Below are positions 37,983-48,889 of a stretch of DNA of 64,000 bases, in pieces. The notes below the pieces were generated by a model, which saw only the letters and a list, made by a program, of their open reading frames with translations, was not told the origin of the DNA and ran no database searches. The DNA is from an uncultured Lachnospiraceae bacterium (GTDB lineage: Bacteria; Bacillota; Clostridia; Lachnospirales; Lachnospiraceae), in assembly GCA_946549035.1 (NCBI GenBank), contig CAMNQH010000004.1, positions 38,646 to 102,645 of the forward strand. Reading direction: 5' to 3'. Position numbers and translations under genes: made by a program. How positions within the stretch are numbered: the stretch's first letter is position 1; each line of letters begins with the position of its first letter.

Positions 37983-40268
37983 ATGAAATTATATAATAAC
38001 GGCGTATATTTAATCAATGGAACCGAATTGCTGGAGGATACCAAGGAAGCGTCAGTAGCCATTAAGGCAAAGACAGGAAAAGAAATTTCGAAAGAAGAAG
38101 CGGCGAAACATACCATTGCTTACGGCATTTTGAAAGCTCATAATACATCCCATGATATGGAGAAGCTGAAAATAAAATTTGATAAATTGACTTCTCACGA
38201 TATTACCTTTGTGGGGATTATACAGACGGCACGGGCGTCCGGGTTAGAACGGTTTCCGGTTCCTTACGTGCTTACCAACTGTCACAACAGCCTTTGTGCC
38301 GTAGGCGGCACCATCAACGAAGACGATCATATGTTTGGGTTATCCTGCGCCAAGAAATACGGCGGTGTGTATGTGCCTCCTCATCAGGCGGTGATTCATC
38401 AATATGCCAGAGAGATGTTAGCGGCAGGCGGCGCTATGATTCTGGGTTCGGATTCTCATACACGGTATGGCGCTCTTGGCACGATGGCAATGGGAGAAGG
38501 CGGTCCGGAATTGGTAAAGCAGCTGCTAAATAAGACGTATGATATCAATATGCCGGGAGTGGTCGGGGTATATCTTACTGGAGAGCCTCAGGCGGGAGTG
38601 GGGCCTCAGGACGTGGCTCTTGCTATCATCGGCCAGGTTTTTGGAAACGGTTATGTAAACAATAAAGTGATGGAGTTTGTAGGCCCGGGAGTATCCAGCC
38701 TTAGCGCTGATTTCCGTATCGGTATTGACGTTATGACCACCGAAACCACTTGTCTTTCCTCTATTTGGAGAACAGATGAGGCTGTCAAAGAGTTTTATGA
38801 GATTCATGGAAGAAGCCAGGACTATAAAGAGCTGAACCCGGGAGAAGTTGCATATTACGACGGCATGATAGAGCTTGATTTAAGTACCATAAAGCCAATG
38901 ATTGCAATGCCCTTCCATCCCAGTAATACGTATACTATTGAAGAATTGAACAAGAATCTCATGGATATTCTGGACGACTGTGAGAAAAAAGCCTTGGTAA
39001 GCTTAGACGGGGCGGTAGAGTTCACGCTGAAGGATAAAGTGAGAAACGGCAGATTGTATGTAGACCAGGGAATCATTGCAGGCTGCGCAGGGGGCGGATT
39101 TGAAAATATTTGTGCAGCGGCGGATATTTTAAAGGGAGCCAGTATCGGAGCGAATGAGTTTACGCTGAGCGTATATCCGGCCAGTACGCCTGTATATATG
39201 GAACTGGTAAAAAATGGTTCCGTTGCTGCATTGATGGAAACCGGCGCCATTGTAAAGACGGCTTTCTGCGGCCCCTGCTTTGGTGCGGGAGATACGCCGG
39301 GGAATAATGGATTCAGTATTCGCCATTCTACCAGAAACTTCCCCAACCGGGAAGGTTCCAAGCTTCAGAGCGGCCAGATTGCATCGGTAGCTCTGATGGA
39401 CGCCCGCTCGATTGCAGCGACAGCGGCAAATCAAGGCTATTTGACTGCAGCTACGGATATGGATGTGAATTACAGCAACCCGAAATACTTCTTTGATAAG
39501 AAAATATACGCGAACCGGGTATTTGACAGCAAGGGACAGGCGGATCCGAATCAGGAAATTACTTTTGGACCAAATATCAAAGATTGGCCCGCCATGAGTC
39601 CCCTTCCGGAACATATGCTGCTGAAGGTGGTATCCGAGATACATGATCCGGTTACCACTACCGATGAGCTGATTCCCTCTGGCGAGACTTCTTCCTATCG
39701 TTCTAATCCTCTGGGGCTTGCAGAGTTTACATTGTCGCGAAAGGATCCGGCTTACGTAGGAAAGGCAAAGGAGATCCAGAAGGCGCAGAAAGCTATAGAA
39801 GCAGGAACGTGTCCTCTTTTAGTGGTTCCAGAGTTAAAAGAGGTAATGGAAGCAGTCCAGACCCAATTTCCTCAGGCCGGGGAAGGCAATCTTGGAATCG
39901 GAAGCACTATTTTTGCTGTAAAGCCGGGAGACGGCTCCGCTCGGGAACAGGCGGCTTCTTGTCAAAAGGTATTAGGCGGATGGGCCAATATTGCCAATGA
40001 ATATGCAACGAAGCGCTATCGTTCCAATTTGATTAACTGGGGAATGCTGCCGCTGCTGATTCAGAAAGGAGAATTGCCTTTTGCCAACGGAGATTATCTA
40101 TTCCTTCCGGAGATTAAAAAGGCCGTACAAGAGAAGCGGTCAGAGATTACGGCCTACGTGGTAAAGGACAAGGGGTTAAAAGCCTTTTCTCTGCAAATGG
40201 GAGAACTGACAGAGGATGAGCGGACCATTATTTTAAAGGGCTGCCTGATTAATTATTATCGTGATTAA
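37983..40268 (+). CDS. Aconitase-family hydratase (YbhJ-like)
   Basis: [78 protein letters not shown]. Confidence 0.88.
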   Translation: MKLYNNGVYLINGTELLEDTKEASVAIKAKTGKEISKEEAAKHTIAYGILKAHNTSHDMEKLKIKFDKLTSHDITFVGIIQTARASGLERFPVPYVLTNCHNSLCAVGGTINEDDHMFGLSCAKKYGGVYVPPHQAVIHQYAREMLAAGGAMILGSDSHTRYGALGTMAMGEGGPELVKQLLNKTYDINMPGVVGVYLTGEPQAGVGPQDVALAIIGQVFGNGYVNNKVMEFVGPGVSSLSADFRIGIDVMTTETTCLSSIWRTDEAVKEFYEIHGRSQDYKELNPGEVAYYDGMIELDLSTIKPMIAMPFHPSNTYTIEELNKNLMDILDDCEKKALVSLDGAVEFTLKDKVRNGRLYVDQGIIAGCAGGGFENICAAADILKGASIGANEFTLSVYPASTPVYMELVKNGSVAALMETGAIVKTAFCGPCFGAGDTPGNNGFSIRHSTRNFPNREGSKLQSGQIASVALMDARSIAATAANQGYLTAATDMDVNYSNPKYFFDKKIYANRVFDSKGQADPNQEITFGPNIKDWPAMSPLPEHMLLKVVSEIHDPVTTTDELIPSGETSSYRSNPLGLAEFTLSRKDPAYVGKAKEIQKAQKAIEAGTCPLLVVPELKEVMEAVQTQFPQAGEGNLGIGSTIFAVKPGDGSAREQAASCQKVLGGWANIANEYATKRYRSNLINWGMLPLLIQKGELPFANGDYLFLPEIKKAVQEKRSEITAYVVKDKGLKAFSLQMGELTEDERTIILKGCLINYYRD

Positions 40269-40280
40269 AAACGTAAAGAG

Positions 40281-41561
40281 GTGGGTTTTTTGGAAGAAAG
40301 GCGACAAAAAAAGAAAAATGCTGACTGGAATATACGGCCGTATCTTGCTATGGGGTTGACAGCATTTATAGTAATCGTTTTAAGTATTTCCGTATTTTTT
40401 CTGATTTACCGTTACCATGGCGTCGCCGCATACTGGAACAAGCTGATGGGGATCCTGCAGCCGGTATTGATTGGGCTGGTATTTGCCTATTTATTGAACC
40501 CGATTGTTATGTTCGGAGAAAAGCATATCTTTTCTTTACTGAAAAAACGTGCAAAAAGAGAGCGAAAAGCAAAAAAAGCTGCCAGAACATTGGCGGTCAT
40601 CGGAGCAGTTTTATTCGTTTTAGTCATTGTGGCTGTATTGCTGGGAATGGTGATCCCGGAATTGTATTCCAGCATTGAACGTATGGTAGTGCAGCTGCCC
40701 AAACAGGTGGAAAATTTCATTGTCTGGATTCAAGGTTATATCAGTGAAGACAGTGAGCTTGCCGACTATTTGGAACAGGCCTTGAACAAAGGGCTGGATT
40801 ACTTTGAAAACTGGGCTAAAACTGATTTTTTGCCTCAAACTAAAAATATTATGACGGCTGTTACCGGTGGCGTGATTTCAGTGGTAAGAGTACTCTTTAA
40901 TGTAGTGATTGGCATTATCATTTCCGTATACATTCTTATGAGTAAAGAAACCTTTATTGGGCAGACAAAGAAACTGGTATATGCGCTGCTTCCTGCATAT
41001 AAGGGGAATGTATTGGTTGAGACGGTGCGCAAAGGAAATGAGATATTCGGAGGTTTTATATCTGGAAAAATTTTGGATTCCGCGATTATTGGGGTGCTTT
41101 GCTTTATTGGATTGTATCTTTTAAAGATGCCCTATGCTCTTTTGGTAAGCGTCATTGTAGGAGTTACCAATGTGGTTCCTTTTTTCGGGCCTTATATTGG
41201 AGCAGTTCCAAGTACAATTTTGATTATGCTGGCGAATCCCATTCAGGGGCTGTATTTTGTGATTTTCATTTTAGTGCTGCAGCAGCTTGACGGAAATATT
41301 ATTGGGCCTCGCATTTTAGGAGAATCTACAGGCTTAAGTTCTTTTTGGGTAGTTTTTGCAATCCTTGTGGGCGGCGGGCTGTTTGGTTTTTTGGGAATGG
41401 TAATGGGTGTACCGGTATTTGCGACGTTCTATTATATGGTAAAAAGACTGATTTCCTTTATTTTACGGAAACGGGGATTGCCTCAGGAGACCGGGCAATA
41501 TATTAAGGTTTCCAGCGTGGATCCTTTCACAAACCGTCTGGATTATAAGGAAAAGGAATAA
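40281..41561 (+). CDS. AI-2E family transporter (GTG start)
   Basis: LIGLVFAYLLNPIV; VIVGVTNVVPFFGPYIGAVPS; LQQLDGNIIGPRILGESTGLSSFWVVFAILVGGGLFGFLGMVMGVPVFA. Confidence 0.94.
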   Translation: MGFLEERRQKKKNADWNIRPYLAMGLTAFIVIVLSISVFFLIYRYHGVAAYWNKLMGILQPVLIGLVFAYLLNPIVMFGEKHIFSLLKKRAKRERKAKKAARTLAVIGAVLFVLVIVAVLLGMVIPELYSSIERMVVQLPKQVENFIVWIQGYISEDSELADYLEQALNKGLDYFENWAKTDFLPQTKNIMTAVTGGVISVVRVLFNVVIGIIISVYILMSKETFIGQTKKLVYALLPAYKGNVLVETVRKGNEIFGGFISGKILDSAIIGVLCFIGLYLLKMPYALLVSVIVGVTNVVPFFGPYIGAVPSTILIMLANPIQGLYFVIFILVLQQLDGNIIGPRILGESTGLSSFWVVFAILVGGGLFGFLGMVMGVPVFATFYYMVKRLISFILRKRGLPQETGQYIKVSSVDPFTNRLDYKEKE

Positions 41562-41563
41562 AA

Positions 41564-41608
41564 TGGTTGCTGCGAACGCTATAGGTGTGAGCGGCAACCT
41601 TTATTTTT
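41564..41608 (+). terminator. Intrinsic terminator
   Basis: GGTTGC..CGCT ... AGCGGCAACC TTTATTTTT. Confidence 0.65.
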
Positions 41609-41720
41609 CGAATATTTTTGACATAGGCGGTATTCATATGATACACTAAGGTACAAATAAGTGCAGTTGATTTGATAAGGGCGGCTGTGCTTTTTCGAAA
41701 AATGTTTGAGGTGAATTCGA

Positions 41721-44426
41721 TTGGATAAATATGAATATAAGCTGAAGCTGGACCAGATAAAAAATTTGATAGAATCCAAAGACTATGAAACGGCTGCCCA
41801 GATCGCTGACAGCATTAACTGGAAAAAAGTGAAAAGCGTTGCAACGCTTTGTATGATCGGCGAGCTGTTTGAGAAAACGAAAAGATTAGAAGAAAGCAAA
41901 GAGATTTTATTGATGGCCTATGATCGTTCCCCGGTGGGACGAAATATTATTTATCGTCTGGCCCATGTGGCTGTTAAATTGTCGATTCTGGATGAAGCTC
42001 AGGAATATTATGAGGAATTTGTAGAGATAGCGCCTCATGATAATATGAAATATGTGTTAAAATATGAGATCGCCAGAGCAAAAGGAGCAAGTCTGGACGA
42101 GTTGATTTTCATTTTAGAAGAATTTAAAGAACGGGAATACACAGAAGAATGGGCGTTTGAGCTTGCCTATCTATATCATAGGAACGGTCAGGCAGAGAAA
42201 TGCGTGGATGTTTGCGATGAGCTGATTTTGTGGTTCGGTGAAGGGAAGTATGTAGAAAAGGCGTTAGAATTGAAGATGATGTATCAGCCTTTAAACAAAT
42301 TACAGGAGGACAAATACCGAAGATTTAAGCAAAAGAGAGAGGGAGTTGTGGAGGTTTCTCCTTACGATGAACTGTCTTCCGGTGAAATTGTCCGGGAAAC
42401 GGTAAAGATTCCCAGTATTTTGTCAGATACAGGAAGGTTTAATACGCAGAATCTACAGGAAGAGCTGGCAAAGAGCATGGAGCAGATTATGGCGGCTACC
42501 AAGCAAGAAACAGTAAGCGACGCAATGAGCAATATTAAAAAGATTGTGTGGGAGAGCCAGGAACCGGATTTGGCCTATGGAACCGGCCCTATTTCTCAGA
42601 ATCATCAGCCGGAGGAAATACTGTATGGGCCAGGAGAAGTGCCGCTGAAAGAACAGAGAGATCCGGTTTATGAAACCGGTCCCGTTTCTTTGGAGGTCCA
42701 GGATGCGGAATTCGTACATGAAGAAGAACAAGTATATGCTCCCGATCAAGTGATTTGGCCGGAACGGGCGTCGGAGGCCAAAAGGCAGGAATGGATGCAG
42801 CAGTTGTCTCAGGGGACAGCTACTGATCAGGAAGCTTCCGATCAGGAGACTTTGGAAAAGCCAGAAGAGGAATTCTTAGAGGAGCCAATAGATGAGTCTG
42901 TGTTCGATCCTGCATTAGAGATCGATTTTAAGGGAATTATGTCGGAGGAGCCAGAAGAGGAAGCGCAAGAGCCCCAAGGAGATTCTTCGAAATCTAATGT
43001 GCATATTACTGGAAAAATGAGTCTGGAAGAGATACTTGCTGAATGGGAAAAGACCAAAGAGGCGGCAAAAACAGCACTTGAAAAAGCAGAACAGCGAAAG
43101 CTGGCAAATGCAAAGGTGAAAGCTCTCCGTGAGGCAGAAATGATTATGGAGCGCCTGATGGCGGAAATAGATTTAGAGGTGGAAGCGGGAAGCGGGGCGG
43201 AGCAAAAAGAGCAGCCGGAACCAGATTCTGTACCAGCACAAAATTTGGAACCGGAACCAGAGGCTGTGAAGGAACGGCCAGGAATACAGGAAGCGGGAGC
43301 TGTGAAGGAGCAGCAGGATTATGAGGAAATGATACCGCAAGAGAGGGAAACGGTGCAGAATTCTTCGGAAATTCCGGTAGAACCAGTACAGGAGGTTGTA
43401 CCGGAAATCGCACCAGAGCACATAGAGGAAGAAGTACAAAAGATACAGGAGGCTGTGATAGCAGCAGAACCGGTAATTCCTGTGGAACCGGAGGTTCAGC
43501 CAAATCCGGAGCCAGAGACTCAGATTTTAGAAAAGCAGGAAGAGCTGGAAAAGAAAATCCTGAAACGGCAGCAAGTAATACAGCAAGTGTTGGAACGGGA
43601 GGTTCGGGAAGAACAGCTTCTGCAAAACGAGGTAACAATAGAAAGTGTTCCTCAGGATGATCAGCCTATTATGGAGCTGAATGAGGAACAGAAAAAAATT
43701 TTTACATATTTTACATTAATCAGCGGTATGGAACAGCAGATATGCCAGGCGCTGGAAGGCGCGCGTCAGAGGAAGAAGAATATTTCTACTTCCAATGCGG
43801 GAAATCTTGTGATTACGGGTGGAAAGCGAAGTGGAAAAACAGTGCTGGCCACAGATTTTGTGAAAGCTTACCAGAAATTGGCGAGGCATACAGGAGGAAA
43901 AGTTGGAAAAATATCTGCAGAGGCTTTGAATCAAAAAAATATCAATACATTGGCCAAAGCAGTAGAGGGCGGGTATTTAATGATAGAGAGAGCCGGAGGC
44001 TTGTCCCGGGATTCTGTAGATAAGCTTTGTTTATTAATGGAGCAGGATACCAAGGGAATGATGGTAATCCTGGAAGACGAGAGAGCTGGTATCGAAAAAG
44101 TGTTGGCCAGGAATCCGGAGTTTACAAAAAAGTTTACGGAACGGATTCATGTACCTATATTTACCAGTGACGAATTAGTAGAATTTGCAAAAGCATACGC
44201 CAAGGAACACGATTGTGAAATTGAAGATATGGGTATCCTGGCATTATATAACAGTATTAGCAACATCCAGAAACTAGATGAGGCCACTACATTGACAGAA
44301 GTAAAAGAAATTATGGATGATGCGATTTCCAGAGCCAGCCGGGGAGGATTAAAGAAACTGTTTGGCGGGAAGCGGAATACGGAAAATGGGCTTGTATTAA
44401 TTAAAGAAAAAGATTTTAGAGAATAA
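41721..44426 (+). CDS. TPR-like N-terminus, long Glu/Pro-rich linker, C-terminal P-loop (CbxX/SpoVK-like AAA) domain; TTG start
   Basis: N-terminal helical repeats; Glu/Pro/Gln-rich residues approx. 230-650; GGKRSGKTVLATDF Walker A; GYLMIERAGGL at the Walker B position. Confidence 0.75.
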   Translation: MDKYEYKLKLDQIKNLIESKDYETAAQIADSINWKKVKSVATLCMIGELFEKTKRLEESKEILLMAYDRSPVGRNIIYRLAHVAVKLSILDEAQEYYEEFVEIAPHDNMKYVLKYEIARAKGASLDELIFILEEFKEREYTEEWAFELAYLYHRNGQAEKCVDVCDELILWFGEGKYVEKALELKMMYQPLNKLQEDKYRRFKQKREGVVEVSPYDELSSGEIVRETVKIPSILSDTGRFNTQNLQEELAKSMEQIMAATKQETVSDAMSNIKKIVWESQEPDLAYGTGPISQNHQPEEILYGPGEVPLKEQRDPVYETGPVSLEVQDAEFVHEEEQVYAPDQVIWPERASEAKRQEWMQQLSQGTATDQEASDQETLEKPEEEFLEEPIDESVFDPALEIDFKGIMSEEPEEEAQEPQGDSSKSNVHITGKMSLEEILAEWEKTKEAAKTALEKAEQRKLANAKVKALREAEMIMERLMAEIDLEVEAGSGAEQKEQPEPDSVPAQNLEPEPEAVKERPGIQEAGAVKEQQDYEEMIPQERETVQNSSEIPVEPVQEVVPEIAPEHIEEEVQKIQEAVIAAEPVIPVEPEVQPNPEPETQILEKQEELEKKILKRQQVIQQVLEREVREEQLLQNEVTIESVPQDDQPIMELNEEQKKIFTYFTLISGMEQQICQALEGARQRKKNISTSNAGNLVITGGKRSGKTVLATDFVKAYQKLARHTGGKVGKISAEALNQKNINTLAKAVEGGYLMIERAGGLSRDSVDKLCLLMEQDTKGMMVILEDERAGIEKVLARNPEFTKKFTERIHVPIFTSDELVEFAKAYAKEHDCEIEDMGILALYNSISNIQKLDEATTLTEVKEIMDDAISRASRGGLKKLFGGKRNTENGLVLIKEKDFRE

Positions 44427-44447
44427 AGGAAAGCAGGTGGCGTTTTT

Positions 44448-46340
44448 ATGGGGAAATTTTCGGAGCTTGACATGTATCTGTTCGGACAGGGGACGCATTA
44501 TGATATTTATCATAAGCTGGGAGCCCACATTTTAGAAGAGGATGGAAAAAGCGGCGTTTCTTTTTCTGTCTGGGCCCCTCATGCCCAAAAAGTGTTTGTA
44601 ATCGGAAGCTTTAATGACTGGGATGAGACGGCGGATGAGATGGAGCGCTTAGAGCCCATGGGGATTTATGAGCTGTTTATACCGGAAGTGAAGGAAGGAG
44701 ATTTGTACAAATTTTACATCGAAACAGCAGATGGAAAAAAATTATATAAGTCGGATCCTTTTGCATTCAGCAGTGAGCTGCGTCCGGGAACAGCCTCCAG
44801 AGTGGCGGATATTGATAGTTTCAAGTGGACAGATACCCGTTGGATGAAGAAACGTAAGGGAATGAAGGATATTCAGGAGCAGCCTATGGCTATTTATGAG
44901 GTTCACCCAGGTTCCTGGAAACGTCATCCTGGCAGAGAAGACGAAGGCTTTTATACGTATCGGGAGCTGGCTCATAGTTTGACAGAGTACGTGAAAATGA
45001 TGGGGTATACCCATGTGGAATTGATGGGGATTGCAGAATATCCCTTTGATGGTTCCTGGGGCTATCAGGTCACGGGCTACTATGCGCCTACTTCCAGATA
45101 TGGGACGCCGGAAGATTTCATGTATTTTGTGAATTATCTCCATAAAAACAATATTGGAATTATATTGGACTGGGTTCCGGCTCATTTTCCCAGAGACGCC
45201 CATGGATTGGCGGAATTCGATGGAGAACCTTTGTATGAATATGCGGATACTAGGAAAGGAGAGCATCCTGACTGGGGAACTAAAATATTTGACTATGGAA
45301 AGACCGAGGTTAAAAATTTTCTCCTTGGAAGCGCATTGCTGTGGGTAGAGCAGTATCATATAGACGGACTCCGGGTGGATGCTGTGGCTTCTATGCTGTA
45401 CCTGGATTATGGAAAACAGGATGGACAATGGGTAGCAAATAAATATGGCGAGAATAAGAACCTGGAAGCGATTGAGCTGTTTAAGCACCTGAATACACTG
45501 GTACGAGGCAGAAATCCAGGAGTTGCTATGATTGCGGAAGAGTCTACAGCATGGCCTATGGTGACAGGAGATGCGGAACAAGGCGGACTGAATTTTAACT
45601 TTAAATGGAATATGGGCTGGATGCATGACTTTTTGGATTACATGAAGCTGGATCCGTATTTCCGAAAAGATAATCATAATAGAATGACCTTTGCCATGAG
45701 CTATAATGAAAGTGAAAATTATATTCTGGTGCTGTCCCACGATGAAGTCGTGCACTTGAAATGCTCTATGTTGAACAAAATGCCGGGGCTGGGACGGGAT
45801 AAATATGATAATCTAAAGGTGGGATATGCTTTTATGATCGGCCATCCCGGAAAGAAGCTGCTGTTTATGGGACAGGATTTTGCACAGCTTCGGGAGTGGA
45901 GTGAAGAACGGGAATTGGATTGGTTCTTACTTTCCGAACAGCTCCATGAGCAGGTGCATAATGCAGTGCGGGAGCTGCTTCAGATCTATCGTAAATATCC
46001 GGCTTTGTACCAGGATGATAACAGCTTTAAAGGGTTTGAATGGATTAACGCCAATGATGCGGAAAAGAGCATCTTCAGTTTTGTGCGCAAGAGCCGTACC
46101 GGACGCAAGAACTTGTTGTTTGTCTGCAATTTTACTCCTATGGAGCGAAAGGATTACCGGGTTGGCGTACCGTTGAAACGTCAGTACAGGCTGATTTTCA
46201 ATAGCGATGAAGAACGTTTCGGAGGAAGCGGGGCAGAACGGCCGTTGATCTATAAAGCAGAGAAAAAAGAGTGGGATGGCAGGGAGTATTCCATTGGATA
46301 TGAATTGCCTCCTTACGGAATTGCTATTTTTTCATATTAA
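44448..46340 (+). CDS. glgB: 1,4-alpha-glucan branching enzyme
   Basis: VSFSVWAPHAQKVFVIGSFNDWD; GLRVDAVASMLYLDYG; MIAEESTAWP; VLSHDEVVHLK. Confidence 0.97.
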   Translation: MGKFSELDMYLFGQGTHYDIYHKLGAHILEEDGKSGVSFSVWAPHAQKVFVIGSFNDWDETADEMERLEPMGIYELFIPEVKEGDLYKFYIETADGKKLYKSDPFAFSSELRPGTASRVADIDSFKWTDTRWMKKRKGMKDIQEQPMAIYEVHPGSWKRHPGREDEGFYTYRELAHSLTEYVKMMGYTHVELMGIAEYPFDGSWGYQVTGYYAPTSRYGTPEDFMYFVNYLHKNNIGIILDWVPAHFPRDAHGLAEFDGEPLYEYADTRKGEHPDWGTKIFDYGKTEVKNFLLGSALLWVEQYHIDGLRVDAVASMLYLDYGKQDGQWVANKYGENKNLEAIELFKHLNTLVRGRNPGVAMIAEESTAWPMVTGDAEQGGLNFNFKWNMGWMHDFLDYMKLDPYFRKDNHNRMTFAMSYNESENYILVLSHDEVVHLKCSMLNKMPGLGRDKYDNLKVGYAFMIGHPGKKLLFMGQDFAQLREWSEERELDWFLLSEQLHEQVHNAVRELLQIYRKYPALYQDDNSFKGFEWINANDAEKSIFSFVRKSRTGRKNLLFVCNFTPMERKDYRVGVPLKRQYRLIFNSDEERFGGSGAERPLIYKAEKKEWDGREYSIGYELPPYGIAIFSY

Positions 46341-46361
46341 AGGATATTTCTTAGGAAAAGG

Positions 46362-46397
46362 AAAATGCCGGGCATGGAATTGTTGCCCGGCATTTTT
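46362..46397. terminator. Bidirectional terminator between glgB and DUF2284 gene
   Basis: AAAATGCCGGGCA ... TGCCCGGCATTTTTT. Confidence 0.85.
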
Positions 46398-46933
46398 TAG
46401 TATAAAATGCATCCGAAATAAGTAACGGTGTTTGCGCCGTTAATGTAATGAATCCCTGCAGCTGCAGCCAGACGGTTGACTTCTACGCAATAGCTTTCGA
46501 TAGAGGGATATAAAGTATCCGGAAAACGGCAGGGAGCATCCGGGTAAGTACAAGTGCTACAGCGGTTGCATCCTTCGGCGGACAGTACAAACAGACGCTG
46601 ATATTCTTTGTGAAAAAGTTCGACAATTCCGGGACAAAGGCTGCAATGACGTTCCTTCCCCCTTGTCATACCCTCAAAATCATAAGAATCTTCTAATTCA
46701 TGCAGGGTAGTAAATACAAATAAATGGTCGTATTGAAGAATACGGGCGCGGCACTCTTCGAAGGTTCCGACGCCAGGGGGGCAGGCCCAGGTTTTTCCAT
46801 ATTGTCCGCAGGAGTTCATTTCACATAGATTTCGAACCCCCTGGGAGAAAACGAGATCTGAGGTGGAAAGAAAGGCGTATTCATGAATACCCAGGGATTC
46901 TTTTTGATTGGCAATTTCTGTTTGAATGGACAT
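46397..46933 (-). CDS. DUF2284 (predicted Cys-rich metal-binding) protein
   Basis: CEMNSCGQYGKTWACPPGVGTFEEC...CSLCPGIVE...GCNRCSTCTYPDAPCRFPDTLYPSIESYCVEV; start set at MSIQTEIANQK. Confidence 0.9.
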   Translation of the reverse strand: MSIQTEIANQKESLGIHEYAFLSTSDLVFSQGVRNLCEMNSCGQYGKTWACPPGVGTFEECRARILQYDHLFVFTTLHELEDSYDFEGMTRGKERHCSLCPGIVELFHKEYQRLFVLSAEGCNRCSTCTYPDAPCRFPDTLYPSIESYCVEVNRLAAAAGIHYINGANTVTYFGCILY

Positions 46934-46991
46934 GGCGATTTCTCCTTTTTCATTTATCATATCATAGTTTCGAGAAGAGAAAAAGGAAATA

Positions 46992-47567
46992 TTATTCTTC
47001 CATTTCTTCCATATCTTCATCGAGCGTCTCTTCGGATGAAAAAGTAGTTTCTTCTTCATCTGCCGGAAGCCATGCTTTGCCGAATTTTACGTCTTTGAAA
47101 AGTGCGGACAATCCGGTGATTTGTTTTAAGCGCAGGATCTCGTCCCGATCCATGCCAAGATGCTTGGAGATCCAGGCGTCGGAGCGTCCCATTTCATGAA
47201 GTTCTTTTATGATATTACTCATTAAGTCCACATTATGGGAGCCTCTGGCTCGGTTGTGCCGAATCGTACTGGCCATTCGGTGTTCCAATGGCCGGTCGAT
47301 AATGGCCACCGGAAGCATCCCTCCTTCTCGTTCATATATATCCGGATATTCCAGCATAACGCGATACCGATGAAAGCCGTCTACCAACACATAAGTATCG
47401 GTGGATGTAACATAGTAACAGACTACAGGCATGGTATATCCGTCTTCTTTTATACTGTCATATAAAAGCTTGAACTCCGGCGGGGCAACGGAGTTGGGGT
47501 TATATGTATTAGGCTCTATTTTTTCGATGGGAACGGCAATTACATTGTATACAGGGCTTTTAGACAT
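46992..47567 (-). CDS. ibrB: IbrB-like ParB/sulfiredoxin-fold protein
   Basis: VPIEKIEPNTYNPN...LYDSIKEDGYTMPVV...YVLVDGFHRYRVM...NRARGSHNVDLMSNIIKELHEMGRSDAWISKHLGM. Confidence 0.85.
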   Translation of the reverse strand: MSKSPVYNVIAVPIEKIEPNTYNPNSVAPPEFKLLYDSIKEDGYTMPVVCYYVTSTDTYVLVDGFHRYRVMLEYPDIYEREGGMLPVAIIDRPLEHRMASTIRHNRARGSHNVDLMSNIIKELHEMGRSDAWISKHLGMDRDEILRLKQITGLSALFKDVKFGKAWLPADEEETTFSSEETLDEDMEEMEE

Positions 47568-47569
47568 GA

Positions 47570-48889
47570 TTATGTATCTCCTATGGTGCGGTATTTCTGT
47601 TTCAGGATATCAATGCGGTATTGTTGTTGTCTTGTCAGGCCGAATCCTAAGAAACGGCAAATATGGTCGTTTTTTAATATGCAGTAGCACATGCGCTTCC
47701 AACTTGGAATGTCCTTGCTGCTCTTAATATCATCGGTGTGGTCCGGCAGCTTCCCCACAAAGACAATGCGGGAATGCTTCATAAGAGTATAGTTGGAGAT
47801 CCCGTTACGCCGAATGTTATATCCATGTTCTAAAAGTTCCTCTATCGTCTTTTCTTCTAAACCGCCTCCGGTTTTATGCCAAAATTCGATAGAAGTATTA
47901 AACTTCTTGATATAGTTATTTCTTAGCCTTGCTGGAAGGGTATCCAGTAAGAATTTCGTATAAGATTTCCAGGTATGCCCTTCGGGTAATGACAGGTTTC
48001 GATATCCCATAGCTTTTGTTTTTCCATAGATACATGCAAAATTTGCGCCTCGGACACGTCCTACTAGTTTGGTCCATATGGCGGGGTCGATCACCCGGTA
48101 CAAATTCAGGCTGTCCTTGGCATAGTCATTAAAAGGCGAGGCTACCCGCATTTGATCTGGCTTTAGGCCGGCCATATAGTATAAGTCGTAGAGATGGTTA
48201 TAGTCGTAATGGAACTTATAATTGGCGTGCCAAACATCATTTAAGGACCAGTCATACAGAGGAGAAGCACACCAAACGTCTTTAAATTGCCGGCTGATCC
48301 AGCAGGTGCCTTCGTATCCGTATTTCCGGTTCATAATACCGCTGTAACGCTGAAGGGATTCATCCGCCCGTATGCCAAGCAGACATACGGTTTTCTTTCG
48401 GCCATGAGACATACGATACCAGCGGCCAAATTGCTTTGCCAGATCCTCCTGGTGCATACGGTAGTGGTAGGTGGAGATAGGATTGTTTTTCAGATGAATC
48501 ACGTAAGGGTATTTGGGCATGGAACGAACCCAGGCGTCTTCCTTTCGGTCATCCCAGGGATACCAGAACATTTCATAGCTGCTTAATGCGGTTCTAGTGG
48601 CCATTGGCAGACAAACCCAGTAAGGTTCTACGTCTTGACTGATTCGTTGAAACGTCCGTTCCACATACTCTGTGGTTACGGTGTACTGCGCTTCAAAATC
48701 TTGGTGGAAAACACCGATTGTTTTATTGGGATAGTATTTTTTCTGATAGTCAAGCGTAAGGTTTAGCAGCAGGCCGCTGTCTTTTCCCCCGGAAAAAGAG
48801 ACGTATATATTGTCAAATTCTTCAAATAAAAAATGAAGCCGCTCCTGCAATGCGTCATATACATTCTGTTCTGTGAATTGTCGTTTCAT
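47570..48889 (-). CDS. ibrA: IbrA-like PAPS-reductase-family protein (DUF3440)
   Basis: NIYVSFSGGKDSGLLLNLTLDY P-loop pyrophosphatase motif; VCLLGIRADESLQRY; SPLYDWSLNDVW; 2-nt gap to ibrB; start set at MKRQFTEQ (upstream ATG at 48931 possible). Confidence 0.87.
   Translation of the reverse strand: MKRQFTEQNVYDALQERLHFLFEEFDNIYVSFSGGKDSGLLLNLTLDYQKKYYPNKTIGVFHQDFEAQYTVTTEYVERTFQRISQDVEPYWVCLPMATRTALSSYEMFWYPWDDRKEDAWVRSMPKYPYVIHLKNNPISTYHYRMHQEDLAKQFGRWYRMSHGRKKTVCLLGIRADESLQRYSGIMNRKYGYEGTCWISRQFKDVWCASPLYDWSLNDVWHANYKFHYDYNHLYDLYYMAGLKPDQMRVASPFNDYAKDSLNLYRVIDPAIWTKLVGRVRGANFACIYGKTKAMGYRNLSLPEGHTWKSYTKFLLDTLPARLRNNYIKKFNTSIEFWHKTGGGLEEKTIEELLEHGYNIRRNGISNYTLMKHSRIVFVGKLPDHTDDIKSSKDIPSWKRMCYCILKNDHICRFLGFGLTRQQQYRIDILKQKYRTIGDT

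Noticed and set aside
42580-42740. Imperfect repeats (YGTGPISQ / YGPGEVPL / YETGPVSL) as a DNA tandem repeat
   Set aside because: Only about three loose protein-level copies, no clear nucleotide periodicity; part of a low-complexity linker.
43144-43638. 164-aa Pro/Leu-rich minus-strand ORF in the Glu/Pro-rich linker gene
   Set aside because: Low complexity is the mirror of the Glu-rich coding strand; no initiation signals.
44742-45755. 337-aa minus-strand ORF inside glgB
   Set aside because: Antisense shadow ORF of a well-conserved glgB; composition not protein-like and no domain.
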